DNA from: Frankiales bacterium
Lineage (GTDB): Bacteria; Actinomycetota; Actinomycetes; Mycobacteriales; SCTD01
Reading direction: 5' to 3'
Length of the DNA: 15,238 nt
Assembly: GCA_025464915.1 (NCBI GenBank)
Contig: JAODNF010000298.1
Coordinates: 1-15,238 of the forward strand
Shown: positions 1 to 6,727 of the stretch, piece after piece
How positions within the stretch are numbered: position 1 is the stretch's first letter
Layout: every line of letters begins with the position of its first letter
Made by a program: the position numbers and the translations under genes
The notes under the pieces: model-generated
Told to the model about the DNA's origin: nothing
The model's input: only the letters and a program-made list of their open reading frames with translations
The model's database searches: none

Positions 1-154
1 GGGCCGCCAGCACACGGGACTGCACGTCGCCGCAGGCGGTCAGCGCCTCGGCCGGCGTCGCGGCGGTGACCTCGACAGCCAGCACGACGCCGACCGCGTC
101 CGGGACCGCCTGCCCGGCCGCGGACCCGGACGTCGTCACGATGCGCTCTGTCAT
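1..154 (-). CDS. SIMPL-domain (DUF541-like) protein, 5' part only
   Basis: Reading leftward from ATG at 154-152 gives an open frame of 51 codons that runs off the window edge. The visible N-terminus contains VPDAVGVVLAVEVTAATPAE and then AEALTAC. It resembles the start of SIMPL/DUF541 domains, where a beta-strand with alternating V/L residues is followed by a T-P-A-E-A-L helix. SIMPL proteins are poorly characterised; several are periplasmic or secreted, but no signal peptide is visible here, so this one would be cytosolic if the start is right. The gene diverges from the prenyl diphosphate synthase with a 26-nt gap. A -10-like TAGTGT lies 7 nt before the ATG and there is no Shine-Dalgarno, which supports this start as leaderless. 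Most of the protein is outside the window, so the family call is moderate. Confidence 0.65.
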   Translation of the reverse strand, partial: MTERIVTTSGSAAGQAVPDAVGVVLAVEVTAATPAEALTACGDVQSRVLAA

Positions 155-161
155 GGGGCGA

Positions 162-171
162 ACACTAGGCT
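162..171. promoter_or_regulatory. Overlapping divergent -10 boxes
   Basis: The ten bases ACACTAGGCT hold two -10-like hexamers back to back. TAGGCT (166-171, plus) lies 9 nt before the prenyl synthase ATG at 181. TAGTGT (162-167, minus) lies 7 nt before the SIMPL gene ATG at 154. They share the TA at 166-167. Neither start has a Shine-Dalgarno, so both mRNAs are probably leaderless or nearly so. Inferred from spacing only; no -35 element is obvious. Confidence 0.5.
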
Positions 172-180
172 CGCCGGACC

Positions 181-1206
181 ATGAGCGTCCTGGACCGCAA
201 CGACCTCCGCAGCCGGGTTCAGCTGGCTCTCGACGCCTTCCTCGACGCCCACGAGCCGTCGTTGCTGGCGATGGCCGACGAGCTCGCCCCGTTGGCGGAC
301 GAGGTCCGCGCGTTCCTCTCCGGCGGCAAGCGGCTCCGCCCCGGCTTCTGCTTCTGGGGGCACCTCGGCGCCGGCGGCAAGGACTCCGACGACCTGGTCC
401 GCGCGGCCGCGTCGCTCGAGCTGTTCCAGGCCGCGGCGATCATCCACGACGACGTCATGGACGGCAGCGACACCCGACGCGGCCGGCCGGCCGTCCATCG
501 CCGGTTCGCCGCGATGCACGGTGAGCAGTTCGGCACCGGCGCGGCCATCCTGCTCGGCGACCTGTGCCTGTCCTGGTCGGACGAGATGCTCGTCGGGTCC
601 GGCTTGCTCACCGAGCAGAGCCGCGCCGTCTTCGACACGATGCGTGCCGAGCTGATGGCCGGGCAGTACCTCGACCTGCTCGAGCAGGCCACCGGCGGTG
701 GCACGGTCGAGTCCGCACTGAGGGTCGCCCGCTACAAGTCGGCGAAGTACACGATCGTCGAACCGCTCCACCTCGGCGCCACCACCGCCGCCGCCGGTCC
801 GGAGGTCCTCGAGGCCTACTCCGCCTACGGGCTCCCCCTCGGCATCGCCTTCCAGCTCCGCGACGACCTCCTCGGGGTCTTCGGAGACCCGGCCGTCACC
901 GGCAAGCCCGCCGGCGACGACCTGCGCGAGGGCAAGCGCACCGTCCTCGTCGCGACAGCGCTCCGGTCGGCGACGGGCGCGCAGGCGGAAGTCGTACGGA
1001 CGAGGCTCGGCGATCCGGGCCTGGACGCCGACGGCGTCGCCGCGCTGCAGCAGGTGCTCGTCGAGACCGGCGCCGTCGACGAGGTCGAGGCCCGCATCAC
1101 CAGCAGCACCGAGGAGGCCCTGGCTGCACTCGACGACCGCGTTGCCGGCGAGGCCCGCGAGGCGCTCCGCGACCTCGCGATCGAGGCCACCGTCCGGCAG
1201 ACCTGA
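181..1206 (+). CDS. All-trans polyprenyl diphosphate synthase (GGPP synthase type)
   Basis: A 341-aa cytosolic trans-isoprenyl diphosphate synthase that condenses IPP with allylic diphosphates, probably making geranylgeranyl diphosphate (GGPP) for carotenoids and other isoprenoids. Visible motifs are GGKRLRP (about residues 48-54, IPP binding), the first Asp-rich motif DDVMD (90-94) followed by GSDTRRGRP, and the second region FQLRDDLLG (about 224-232) followed by GKPAGDDLREGKRT. The length is normal for IdsA/CrtE enzymes. Product chain length cannot be fixed from sequence alone. The residues just before the first Asp-rich motif are small (AAAII), which would allow C20 or longer products. The ATG at 181 follows a -10-like TAGGCT with no Shine-Dalgarno. 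The gene stands 1.7 kb upstream of crtI-crtB, separated by map and a lipoprotein gene. That placement fits the crtE role, but idsA, serving menaquinone or other isoprenoids, is equally possible. Confidence 0.92.
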   Translation: MSVLDRNDLRSRVQLALDAFLDAHEPSLLAMADELAPLADEVRAFLSGGKRLRPGFCFWGHLGAGGKDSDDLVRAAASLELFQAAAIIHDDVMDGSDTRRGRPAVHRRFAAMHGEQFGTGAAILLGDLCLSWSDEMLVGSGLLTEQSRAVFDTMRAELMAGQYLDLLEQATGGGTVESALRVARYKSAKYTIVEPLHLGATTAAAGPEVLEAYSAYGLPLGIAFQLRDDLLGVFGDPAVTGKPAGDDLREGKRTVLVATALRSATGAQAEVVRTRLGDPGLDADGVAALQQVLVETGAVDEVEARITSSTEEALAALDDRVAGEAREALRDLAIEATVRQT

Positions 1207-1211
1207 CGTCG

Positions 1212-1217
1212 TACCCT
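1212..1217 (+). promoter_or_regulatory. -10 box of a leaderless promoter for map
   Basis: TACCCT lies 6 nt before the GTG at 1224, just downstream of the prenyl synthase stop. No Shine-Dalgarno is present between the two genes. Transcription starting about 7 nt after the box would begin at the GTG itself. Inference from spacing. Confidence 0.5.
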
Positions 1218-1223
1218 GGACGG

Positions 1224-2222
1224 GTGACTGCGCCCACGCTCGCCGCCAACGACCTGTGCCACTGCGGCAGCGGCCGCAAGTACAAGCGCTGCCACCGCAT
1301 CGCCGACCTCGACCCGCAGCGGGCGGCTGCGGACGAGGCGCGCAAGGAGGCCGCGGCGCGGGAGGCCGAGCGCTACGTGAAGCCGGGCAGGCTGAGCCCG
1401 CGCCGTGAGGTGCCGGCCAGCATCGACAAGCCTCCGTACGCGCACGACCCGACGGGCCGCCCCGGGGTGCGCGAGTCGAGCGCCCCCAAGGACCCCGAGA
1501 CGCTGGAGCGGATGCGTCGCGCCGGCAGGGCGGCGGCGGAGGTGCTCGCCGTGGTCGGCGCCGCGGTCCGTCCCGGCATCACGACCGACGAGCTCGACGC
1601 GATCGCGCACGAGGAGTGCCTGAAGCGTGGCGGCTACCCGTCGCCGCTGGGCTACAACGGCTTCCCGAAGTCGCTGTGCACCTCGGTCAACGAGGTCATC
1701 TGCCACGGGATCCCGGACAGCACCGTCCTGAAGGACGGCGACATCGTCAACCTCGACGTCACGATCTACCTCGACGGCGTGCACGGCGACACCAACGCGA
1801 CGTTCCTCGTCGGCGAGGTCGACGACGACAGCAAGCGGCTCGTCGAGGTCACCCGCGAGTGCCTCGCCAAGGGCATCGAGGCCGTCCAGCCCGGTGGAAC
1901 GGTCCGTGACATCGGCAAGGCCATCCAGGCGCACGCCGAGGCGCACGGCTACGGCGTCGTCCGGGCCTTCGTGGGCCATGGCATCGGCCGCGCGTTCCAC
2001 TCCGAGCCGCAGGTCTTCCACTACGACAACCCGCAGGCCCGCCAGCGGCTCGAGCCGGGGATGACCTTCACCATCGAGCCGATGATCACGATCGGCGACT
2101 GGCGGCACGAGATGTGGGACGACGGGTGGACCGCCGTGACCAAGGACCGCAGCCGCACCGCGCAGTTCGAGCACACGCTGGTCGTCACCGAGGCCGGCGC
2201 CGAGATCCTCACCCAGCTCTAG
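1224..2222 (+). CDS. map: Type I methionine aminopeptidase with N-terminal SEC-C zinc motif
   Basis: A 332-aa enzyme that removes the initiator methionine from nascent proteins. Residues about 10-25 carry CxCGSGxKYKxCH (C12, C14, C23, H24), the SEC-C zinc motif, followed by a charged Ala/Glu/Arg linker. The pita-bread catalytic domain begins near residue 90. The five metal ligands are visible as D178 and D189 (in NLDVTIYLDGVHGDTN), H252 (GHGIGRAFH), E285 (FTIEPM) and E316 (FEHTLVV); H161 (CHGIPD) is the substrate-binding His. Spacings match the E. coli enzyme exactly (11, 33 and 31 residues between D-D, H-E and E-E). The GTG at 1224 is chosen because it keeps the intact zinc motif and sits 6 nt after a -10-like box; longer in-frame extensions overlap the prenyl synthase. 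The SEC-C motif probably aids ribosome or nascent-chain contact, by analogy with other SEC-C proteins. The gene starts 17 nt after the synthase stop. Confidence 0.96.
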   Translation: MTAPTLAANDLCHCGSGRKYKRCHRIADLDPQRAAADEARKEAAAREAERYVKPGRLSPRREVPASIDKPPYAHDPTGRPGVRESSAPKDPETLERMRRAGRAAAEVLAVVGAAVRPGITTDELDAIAHEECLKRGGYPSPLGYNGFPKSLCTSVNEVICHGIPDSTVLKDGDIVNLDVTIYLDGVHGDTNATFLVGEVDDDSKRLVEVTRECLAKGIEAVQPGGTVRDIGKAIQAHAEAHGYGVVRAFVGHGIGRAFHSEPQVFHYDNPQARQRLEPGMTFTIEPMITIGDWRHEMWDDGWTAVTKDRSRTAQFEHTLVVTEAGAEILTQL

Positions 2223-2285
2223 CCGCGAATGGACACTGCGCTGCGCTTTCGGACCCGGAAAGCGCAGCGCAGTGTCCATTCGCGG
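2223..2285. repeat. Perfect 28-bp inverted repeat (hairpin) after map
   Basis: The left arm 2223-2250 and the right arm 2258-2285 are exact reverse complements (28 of 28), with a 7-nt loop GGACCCG. The arm reads CCGCGAATGGACACTGCGCT then GCGCTTTC. It begins directly after the map stop codon (TAG 2220-2222). No T-tract follows on either strand, so it is not a canonical intrinsic terminator, although a stem this strong could still end or stabilise the map transcript. Its perfection suggests an interspersed palindromic element (REP/MITE-like) or a recent insertion. It contains the start codon of the next gene, with ATG at 2229 in the left arm. Copy number in the genome cannot be seen here. Confidence 0.9.
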
Positions 2286-2855
2286 GGGGTCGGGCTGGTG
2301 CTGGTCGTCGCGGCCTGCTCGGGCGGGTCGCCGGCGCCGGAGGTGATTGCGCCGCCGAGCCCGGAGAAGCAGGTCCTGCAGGCCGGCAGGGGCGACGTGA
2401 CGCTGACGGCGGGGACCTACTACTCCCCCGTCGACTTCGTTCCCGCGCTGGCGATCACGGTGCCAGCCGGCTGGACGAGCGCGCATCGCGGCGACGACGC
2501 GTTCGACCTCGGCACCGACGGCGTCGTCGTCGTCCTCGACACGCCCACCGGTGACACCGTCGGACCGGTGCTGCAGGCGATGAAGGCGAAGGCGTCGCAC
2601 CCGGTCGCCGTGGCGGGGACGCTCGACGGGCAGCCCGCGACCGGTTTCGACACGACCGGCGGCGCCGGCGAGATCCTCGCGAGCCCGGGCGGGACGCTGT
2701 CGCTCGACTACGCGGCCGGTCAGCGGGTGCGGGTGCTGGGCGCCGACGTCGACGGGGTGCCCCTCCTGGCCGTCGTCCTGGTCCGTGACGGGCGGCAGTG
2801 GCCGACCAAGCTGCCCGAGGCACAGGCACTGCTGGCGGGTGTCGGCCCTGGCTAG
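2229..2855 (+). CDS. Predicted lipoprotein of unknown function, N-terminus encoded in a palindrome
   Basis: A 208-aa protein with a lipobox-like VVAAC (cysteine at residue 30), preceded by a short hydrophobic stretch GVGLVLVVAA and an Arg/Lys-rich n-region. It would be lipid-anchored on the outer face of the membrane. The mature part (GTYYSPVDFVPALAITVPAGW near the start, FDLGTDGVVVVLDTP in the middle, VDGVPLLAVVLV near the end) looks like a small beta-rich actinobacterial family seen as hypothetical secreted proteins. I do not know its function. The only plausible start, ATG 2229, and the first 19 codons lie inside the 28-bp inverted repeat, and the hydrophobic segment begins at its edge. 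The native signal peptide may therefore have been interrupted and re-supplied by the repeat. No Shine-Dalgarno is visible; the start lies 6 nt after the map stop in the same frame, so coupling to map translation is possible. It could instead be a decaying gene. Confidence 0.6.
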   Translation: MDTALRFRTRKAQRSVHSRGVGLVLVVAACSGGSPAPEVIAPPSPEKQVLQAGRGDVTLTAGTYYSPVDFVPALAITVPAGWTSAHRGDDAFDLGTDGVVVVLDTPTGDTVGPVLQAMKAKASHPVAVAGTLDGQPATGFDTTGGAGEILASPGGTLSLDYAAGQRVRVLGADVDGVPLLAVVLVRDGRQWPTKLPEAQALLAGVGPG

Positions 2856-2858
2856 CCT
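2853..2858 (+). promoter_or_regulatory. -10 box of a leaderless promoter for crtI
   Basis: TAGCCT lies 7 nt before the GTG at 2866. Its first three bases are the stop codon of the lipoprotein gene. No Shine-Dalgarno precedes the GTG. This supports independent, leaderless expression of the crtI-crtB pair. Inference from spacing. Confidence 0.5.
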
Positions 2859-2865
2859 CACAGGG

Positions 2866-4317
2866 GTGCGCACCGTGAAGGGCCCGACCGACCGGGTAGT
2901 CGTCGTCGGGGCCGGCCTGTCCGGCCTCAGCACCGCGCTGCGACTCGCCGGTGCCGGCCGGCAGGTCACGGTCCTCGAGCGCGCCGACGGGCCCGGTGGC
3001 CGGGCCGGCCTGCTGGAGCTCGAGGGCTACTCCTTCGACACCGGGCCGACGGTCCTCACGATGCCGTCGCTCATCGAGGACGCCCTCGCGTGCGTCGACG
3101 AGCGCCTCGAGGACTGGCTCGACCTGATGCCGGTGGAGCCGCTCTACCGCGCCTTCTACCCCGACGGCTCGACGCTCGACGTGCACGCCGACCGGGGGGC
3201 GATGGCCGAGGAGGTCCGCCGGGTCTGCGGCCCGGAGGAGGCCCGGGGCTACGAGCGGTACGTCGACTTCGTGTCGCAGCTGTACCGGCTCGAGATGCGG
3301 GACTTCATCGACCGCAACACCGACTCGCCGCTGGGGCTGCTGACCCCCAACCTCGCGCGGCTGGCCGCGATCGGCGGCTTCCGCCGGCTGGCGCCGAAGG
3401 TCTCGTCGTACCTCAAGGACCCACGCACCCAGCGGCTGTTCTCGTTCCAGAGCATGTACGCCGGGCTCGCCCCGCAGGACGCCCTGGCCCTCTACGCCGT
3501 GATCGCCTACATGGACTCCGTGGCGGGCGTGTTCTTCCCACGGGGCGGGATGCACGCGGTGCCACGTGCCCTCGCCGGAGCCGCCGAGAAGCACGGCGTG
3601 ACCTTCCGCTACGGCGAGGAGGTGGCCCGCGTCGTCGTCGAGAGCGGCCGCGCGACCGCGGTGGAGACGACGACCGGTGACCGGATCCCGGCGGACGCCG
3701 TCGTCCTGACGACCGACGTGCCCGCCGACCTGTTCCCGCCCCGCAGGCAGCGGCGCCTCCGGCACTCGCCGTCGTGCTTCGTCCTGCTGGCCGGCTCGTC
3801 CGCGACGTTCGCGAGGACCGCCCACCACAACCTGCACTTCGGCCGGGCCTGGGAGTCGACCTTCCGCGAGCTCATCAGGGACGGGTCCCTCATGTCGGAC
3901 CCGTCGCTGCTCGTCACCCGGCCCACGGCCTCCGACCCGTCCCTGGCGCCGCCGGGCAAGGAGTCGTACTACGTCCTGCTCCCTACCCCCAACACCGACG
4001 CCGGGATCGACTGGGAGGTCGTCGGTCCGCGATACCGCGACGAGGTCGTCGCCAGGCTGGAAGGCCTGGGATACAAGGGTTTCGGCGACGCCATCGAGGT
4101 CGAGCACGTGACGACGCCGGCTGACTGGCAGCGCCTCGGCATGGCGCACGGCACGCCGTTCGGCCCGGCACACACGTTCCGGCAGACGGGTCCCTTCCGG
4201 CCGGGCAACCTGCTGCTGGAGAACGTGGTCCGGGCCGGCTCGGGCACCCGGCCCGGTGTCGGCGTGCCGATGGTGCTCATCAGCGGCCGGCTCGCGGCCG
4301 AGCGGGTCACCGGATGA
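2866..4317 (+). CDS. crtI: Phytoene desaturase (CrtI type)
   Basis: A 483-aa FAD-dependent desaturase that introduces double bonds into phytoene, usually giving lycopene, at the membrane surface. The N-terminal dinucleotide-binding fold shows VVVVGAGLSGLSTA (GxGxxG at residues 15-20) with the ribose-binding E38 in VTVLERADGPGGRAG. The family signature GYSFDTGPTVLTMP follows near residues 54-67. The C-terminal FAD motif GTRPGVGVPMVLISGRLAA lies near 460-478, with Met where most relatives have a small residue. The length is normal. The GTG at 2866 is preferred over an upstream in-frame start at 2785 because it begins just before the FAD fold and follows a -10-like TAGCCT; the upstream start would lie within the lipoprotein gene. 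The stop overlaps crtB by ATGA, indicating an operon and translational coupling. The number of desaturation steps cannot be read from sequence. Confidence 0.94.
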   Translation: MRTVKGPTDRVVVVGAGLSGLSTALRLAGAGRQVTVLERADGPGGRAGLLELEGYSFDTGPTVLTMPSLIEDALACVDERLEDWLDLMPVEPLYRAFYPDGSTLDVHADRGAMAEEVRRVCGPEEARGYERYVDFVSQLYRLEMRDFIDRNTDSPLGLLTPNLARLAAIGGFRRLAPKVSSYLKDPRTQRLFSFQSMYAGLAPQDALALYAVIAYMDSVAGVFFPRGGMHAVPRALAGAAEKHGVTFRYGEEVARVVVESGRATAVETTTGDRIPADAVVLTTDVPADLFPPRRQRRLRHSPSCFVLLAGSSATFARTAHHNLHFGRAWESTFRELIRDGSLMSDPSLLVTRPTASDPSLAPPGKESYYVLLPTPNTDAGIDWEVVGPRYRDEVVARLEGLGYKGFGDAIEVEHVTTPADWQRLGMAHGTPFGPAHTFRQTGPFRPGNLLLENVVRAGSGTRPGVGVPMVLISGRLAAERVTG

Positions 4318-5150
4318 GCCTGGAGCAGGCCTACGCCACCTGCCGCGACCTGCACCGCCGGCACGGTCGCAGCTACTACCTGGCCACCCGGCTGCTGCCG
4401 GCGCACAAGCGCCCGGCCGTGCACGCGCTGTACGGGTTCGCACGCTGGTGCGACGAGATCGTCGACGACCTCGCCTCGACGCTCACGCCCGAGCAGAGGG
4501 CGGACGCGCTCGACGCCTTCGGGCGCGCCGCGCTCGACGGGACGAGCGACCACGACGTCGCGGTCGCCCTGCGGGACACCATGGCACGCTGGGACATCCC
4601 GCCGGACCACGTGGTGGCCTTCCTGCGATCGATGCGGATGGACCTGACCGTCGCGAGCTACAAGACCTACGACGACCTCCTCGACTACACCCACGGGTCG
4701 GCCGCGGTCATCGGGCTGCAGATGCTGCCCGTCCTCGAGCCGGTCGTACCGCGCGAGGTCGCCGCGCCCTACGCGGCCGACCTCGGGACCGCCTTCCAGC
4801 TCACCAACTTCCTACGCGACGTGGGCGAGGACCTCCAGCGCCACCGCGTCTACCTGCCGCTCGAGGACCTCGACGCGTTCGGGGTCACGGTCGACCAGCT
4901 GCGCGCCGGTGACGTCGACGCGCGGTTCCGGCGGCTGATGGCGTTCGAGGTCGCCCGCACCCGGGAGCTCTACCGGACCGCCGCCGTCGGCATCCGGTTG
5001 CTGCACCCGTCGTCGCGTCGGTGCATCTCACTCGCGTTTCGCCTGTACGGCGGGATCCTCGACGAGATCGAGCGCGCCGACTACCGGGTGCTCGACCGGC
5101 GGGTGAGTGTGCCCTCGTGGAGACGAGCGGCGGCAGTGCTGAGGGTGTAG
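4314..5150 (+). CDS. crtB: Phytoene synthase
   Basis: A 278-aa head-to-head prenyl transferase that joins two GGPP molecules into phytoene, the first committed carotenoid step. The two Asp-rich Mg/diphosphate-binding motifs are clear: DEIVD (residues 47-51, in RWCDEIVDD) and DVGED (169-173, in TNFLRDVGEDLQRHRVYLP). SYYLATRLLP near residues 20-29 and GFARWCD near 41-47 are also typical. It is somewhat shorter than many CrtB proteins (about 300 aa), but the C-terminus ends in the usual VPSWRRAAAVLR segment, so it looks complete. The start overlaps the crtI stop (ATGA), with only a weak upstream purine run, so translation is probably coupled. Order crtI-crtB with no lycopene elongase, and cyclase genes 1.8 kb away on the other strand, is a split carotenoid cluster. 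Confidence 0.95.
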   Translation: MSLEQAYATCRDLHRRHGRSYYLATRLLPAHKRPAVHALYGFARWCDEIVDDLASTLTPEQRADALDAFGRAALDGTSDHDVAVALRDTMARWDIPPDHVVAFLRSMRMDLTVASYKTYDDLLDYTHGSAAVIGLQMLPVLEPVVPREVAAPYAADLGTAFQLTNFLRDVGEDLQRHRVYLPLEDLDAFGVTVDQLRAGDVDARFRRLMAFEVARTRELYRTAAVGIRLLHPSSRRCISLAFRLYGGILDEIERADYRVLDRRVSVPSWRRAAAVLRV

Positions 5151-5154
5151 AAGG
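5150..5154 (+). promoter_or_regulatory. Shine-Dalgarno site for the beta-propeller gene
   Basis: GAAGG is 7 nt before ATG 5162 and overlaps the last base of the crtB stop codon. It marks the start at 5162 rather than upstream in-frame codons inside crtB. It also contrasts with the many leaderless starts in this window, suggesting this gene is read from the crtIB transcript. Confidence 0.6.
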
Positions 5155-5161
5155 TGCTGTT

Positions 5162-6727
5162 ATGCGTCGGTCAACCGGACTCCTGGCCTCGAGCGTGCTC
5201 GCCCTCACCGGCCTGCCGCTGCTGCACGCCCCCGCCACGGCGGCGCCCGCCTGCCCGGCTCCCCCGAAGCTGACCTTCAGCGCGCCGACCTACGTCGACA
5301 AGACCCGTGCCGGCGGTGAGCCCCTCGTCGCGACCTACCCGAACGGCCGGCTGCTCTACTCGAGCCACGCCGGCACGACGCACTTCTTCACTCCGGCGGC
5401 CGTGAACCCCGGCTCCACCGCCTTCGTGCAGAACTACGCCGGCCAGACCTACGTCTGGACCAGCGACGACAACGGCAGGACGTGGACGTTCCGGCCCCGC
5501 ATCGTGCCCGGCCAGGGCGTCGCGGGCTCCGGGTTCTCCGACCCCGAGTTCGCCATCGACAGCGCCGGCAACGTCTTCTTCTCCGAGATCAACCTCGCCA
5601 ACGTCGCCGTGTCGGCGAGCGCGGACAAGGGCAGCACCTGGTCGCTGCAGAACCTCGCGGGCGCCGTCCTCACCGATCGGCAGTGGATGGAGGCCGACCG
5701 CAAGGACGAGCTGTACTTCGTCGCCAACGGCCAGCCGGGCGGGACCGGCACCGGCATCCAGAGCGGTCACTACATCAGCAAGAGCACCGACGGCGGCAAG
5801 ACGTTCACCAACGCGATCAGCGACAGCGTCGGGGGCGAGGGCGTCGGCGACATCCGCGTCGACAAGCGCAACGGCACCGTCTACGAGGCCCACCTGACGG
5901 GCGGCAAGCTGTCGATCGCCGCCTTCCGCAACGCCCGCAGCGGCGACCTGAAGGCCACCGACACGAACCTCGTGGCCGACAAGGTCGCCATGACCTCGCA
6001 CTGGCCGGACTTCGACCTCGACCCGGAGGGCAACCTCTACATCACCTGGTCCGAGAGCGGATCGGGCGGCCGAGCAGCCGGCATCTGGTACTCGCGCTCG
6101 ACGACGGCCGGCCGCACCTGGTCGGAGCCCGTCAAGGTCAGCACCGGCAGCCACACGACGATCTGGCCCTGGCTCGGCGTCGGCGACAAGGGCCGGGTCG
6201 GCATCGCCTGGCTGGAGGCGGACCGGGCGCTTCCGCGCAACGACGCGCAGACGAGCGGCAGCTACGGCTGGCGGATCGTGGCTGCCGCGACGACGACCGG
6301 CCTCGGCTGCGCGCGGTTCACCGAGGCGGTCGCGACCCCCACGCCGATCCACGCCGGGACGATCTGCCAGAGCGGCACGACCTGCCAGGCGACCCTGACC
6401 GACCGGCGGCTCGGCGACTACTTCTCGGTCGACGTCGACAACACCGGGCGGATGTACGTCGGCTATGCCGACACGCGGGTGCCGGCCGCGGTCTCGCTCC
6501 CTGCCTTCGTCCGACAGAAGGGCGGGCCGTCCCTGCTCGTTCCGCAGAGCGGCACCACGCGGACCCCGACCGCGACGACCGGCATGCCGCCGGTGAAGGT
6601 GCCCGCCAAGGTGCTGCCAGGTGGCTCCCTCGCGGCTACCGGTCTCGGCGACCTGCTCCCGCTGTGGGGCGCTCTGGCGCTCGGCCTGTGCCTCGTCCTG
6701 GCGCGCCCCAGAAGGTCCACCAGCTGA
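5162..6727 (+). CDS. Secreted sialidase-like (Asp-box) beta-propeller protein with LAATG sortase signal
   Basis: A 521-aa exported protein. A Sec signal peptide (MRRS, hydrophobic LLASSVLALTGLPLL, ATA-A cleavage near residue 27) is followed by a repeat domain with four Asp-box motifs: SDDNGRTW (101-108), SADKGSTW (153-160), STDGGKTF (208-215) and STTAGRTW (313-320). These mark BNR/sialidase-type beta-propellers. I see no catalytic Arg triad or Tyr/Glu pair I can assign, so glycosidase activity is unproven; it may be a binding or adhesion protein. The C-terminus has LAATG (490-494), a hydrophobic segment and an Arg-rich tail (RPRR), the layout of a sortase substrate. LAxTG is the motif recognised by class E sortases of high-GC Gram-positives. 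It begins 11 nt after crtB, so it may be cotranscribed. Its last 92 nt overlap the convergent crtYd gene. The start is set by the Shine-Dalgarno and signal peptide. Confidence 0.85.
   Translation: MRRSTGLLASSVLALTGLPLLHAPATAAPACPAPPKLTFSAPTYVDKTRAGGEPLVATYPNGRLLYSSHAGTTHFFTPAAVNPGSTAFVQNYAGQTYVWTSDDNGRTWTFRPRIVPGQGVAGSGFSDPEFAIDSAGNVFFSEINLANVAVSASADKGSTWSLQNLAGAVLTDRQWMEADRKDELYFVANGQPGGTGTGIQSGHYISKSTDGGKTFTNAISDSVGGEGVGDIRVDKRNGTVYEAHLTGGKLSIAAFRNARSGDLKATDTNLVADKVAMTSHWPDFDLDPEGNLYITWSESGSGGRAAGIWYSRSTTAGRTWSEPVKVSTGSHTTIWPWLGVGDKGRVGIAWLEADRALPRNDAQTSGSYGWRIVAAATTTGLGCARFTEAVATPTPIHAGTICQSGTTCQATLTDRRLGDYFSVDVDNTGRMYVGYADTRVPAAVSLPAFVRQKGGPSLLVPQSGTTRTPTATTGMPPVKVPAKVLPGGSLAATGLGDLLPLWGALALGLCLVLARPRRSTS

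Noticed and set aside
564..1223. Long upstream extension of the map reading frame
   Set aside because: The extension reads through the prenyl synthase in another frame and is low-complexity Arg/Ala/Gly sequence. The conserved zinc motif begins just after GTG 1224.
2785..2865. Upstream in-frame start for crtI
   Set aside because: It lies inside the lipoprotein gene, adds residues unlike the family, and would ignore the promoter-like TAGCCT next to GTG 2866.
825..2969. Very long minus-strand open frame opposite map and crtI start
   Set aside because: It is a high-GC shadow frame with Arg/Val/Asp-rich composition and no recognisable domain; real genes on the plus strand explain the region.
2455..4443. 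Long minus-strand open frame opposite crtI
   Set aside because: It is antisense to crtI codons, low-complexity, with no domain or ribosome site.
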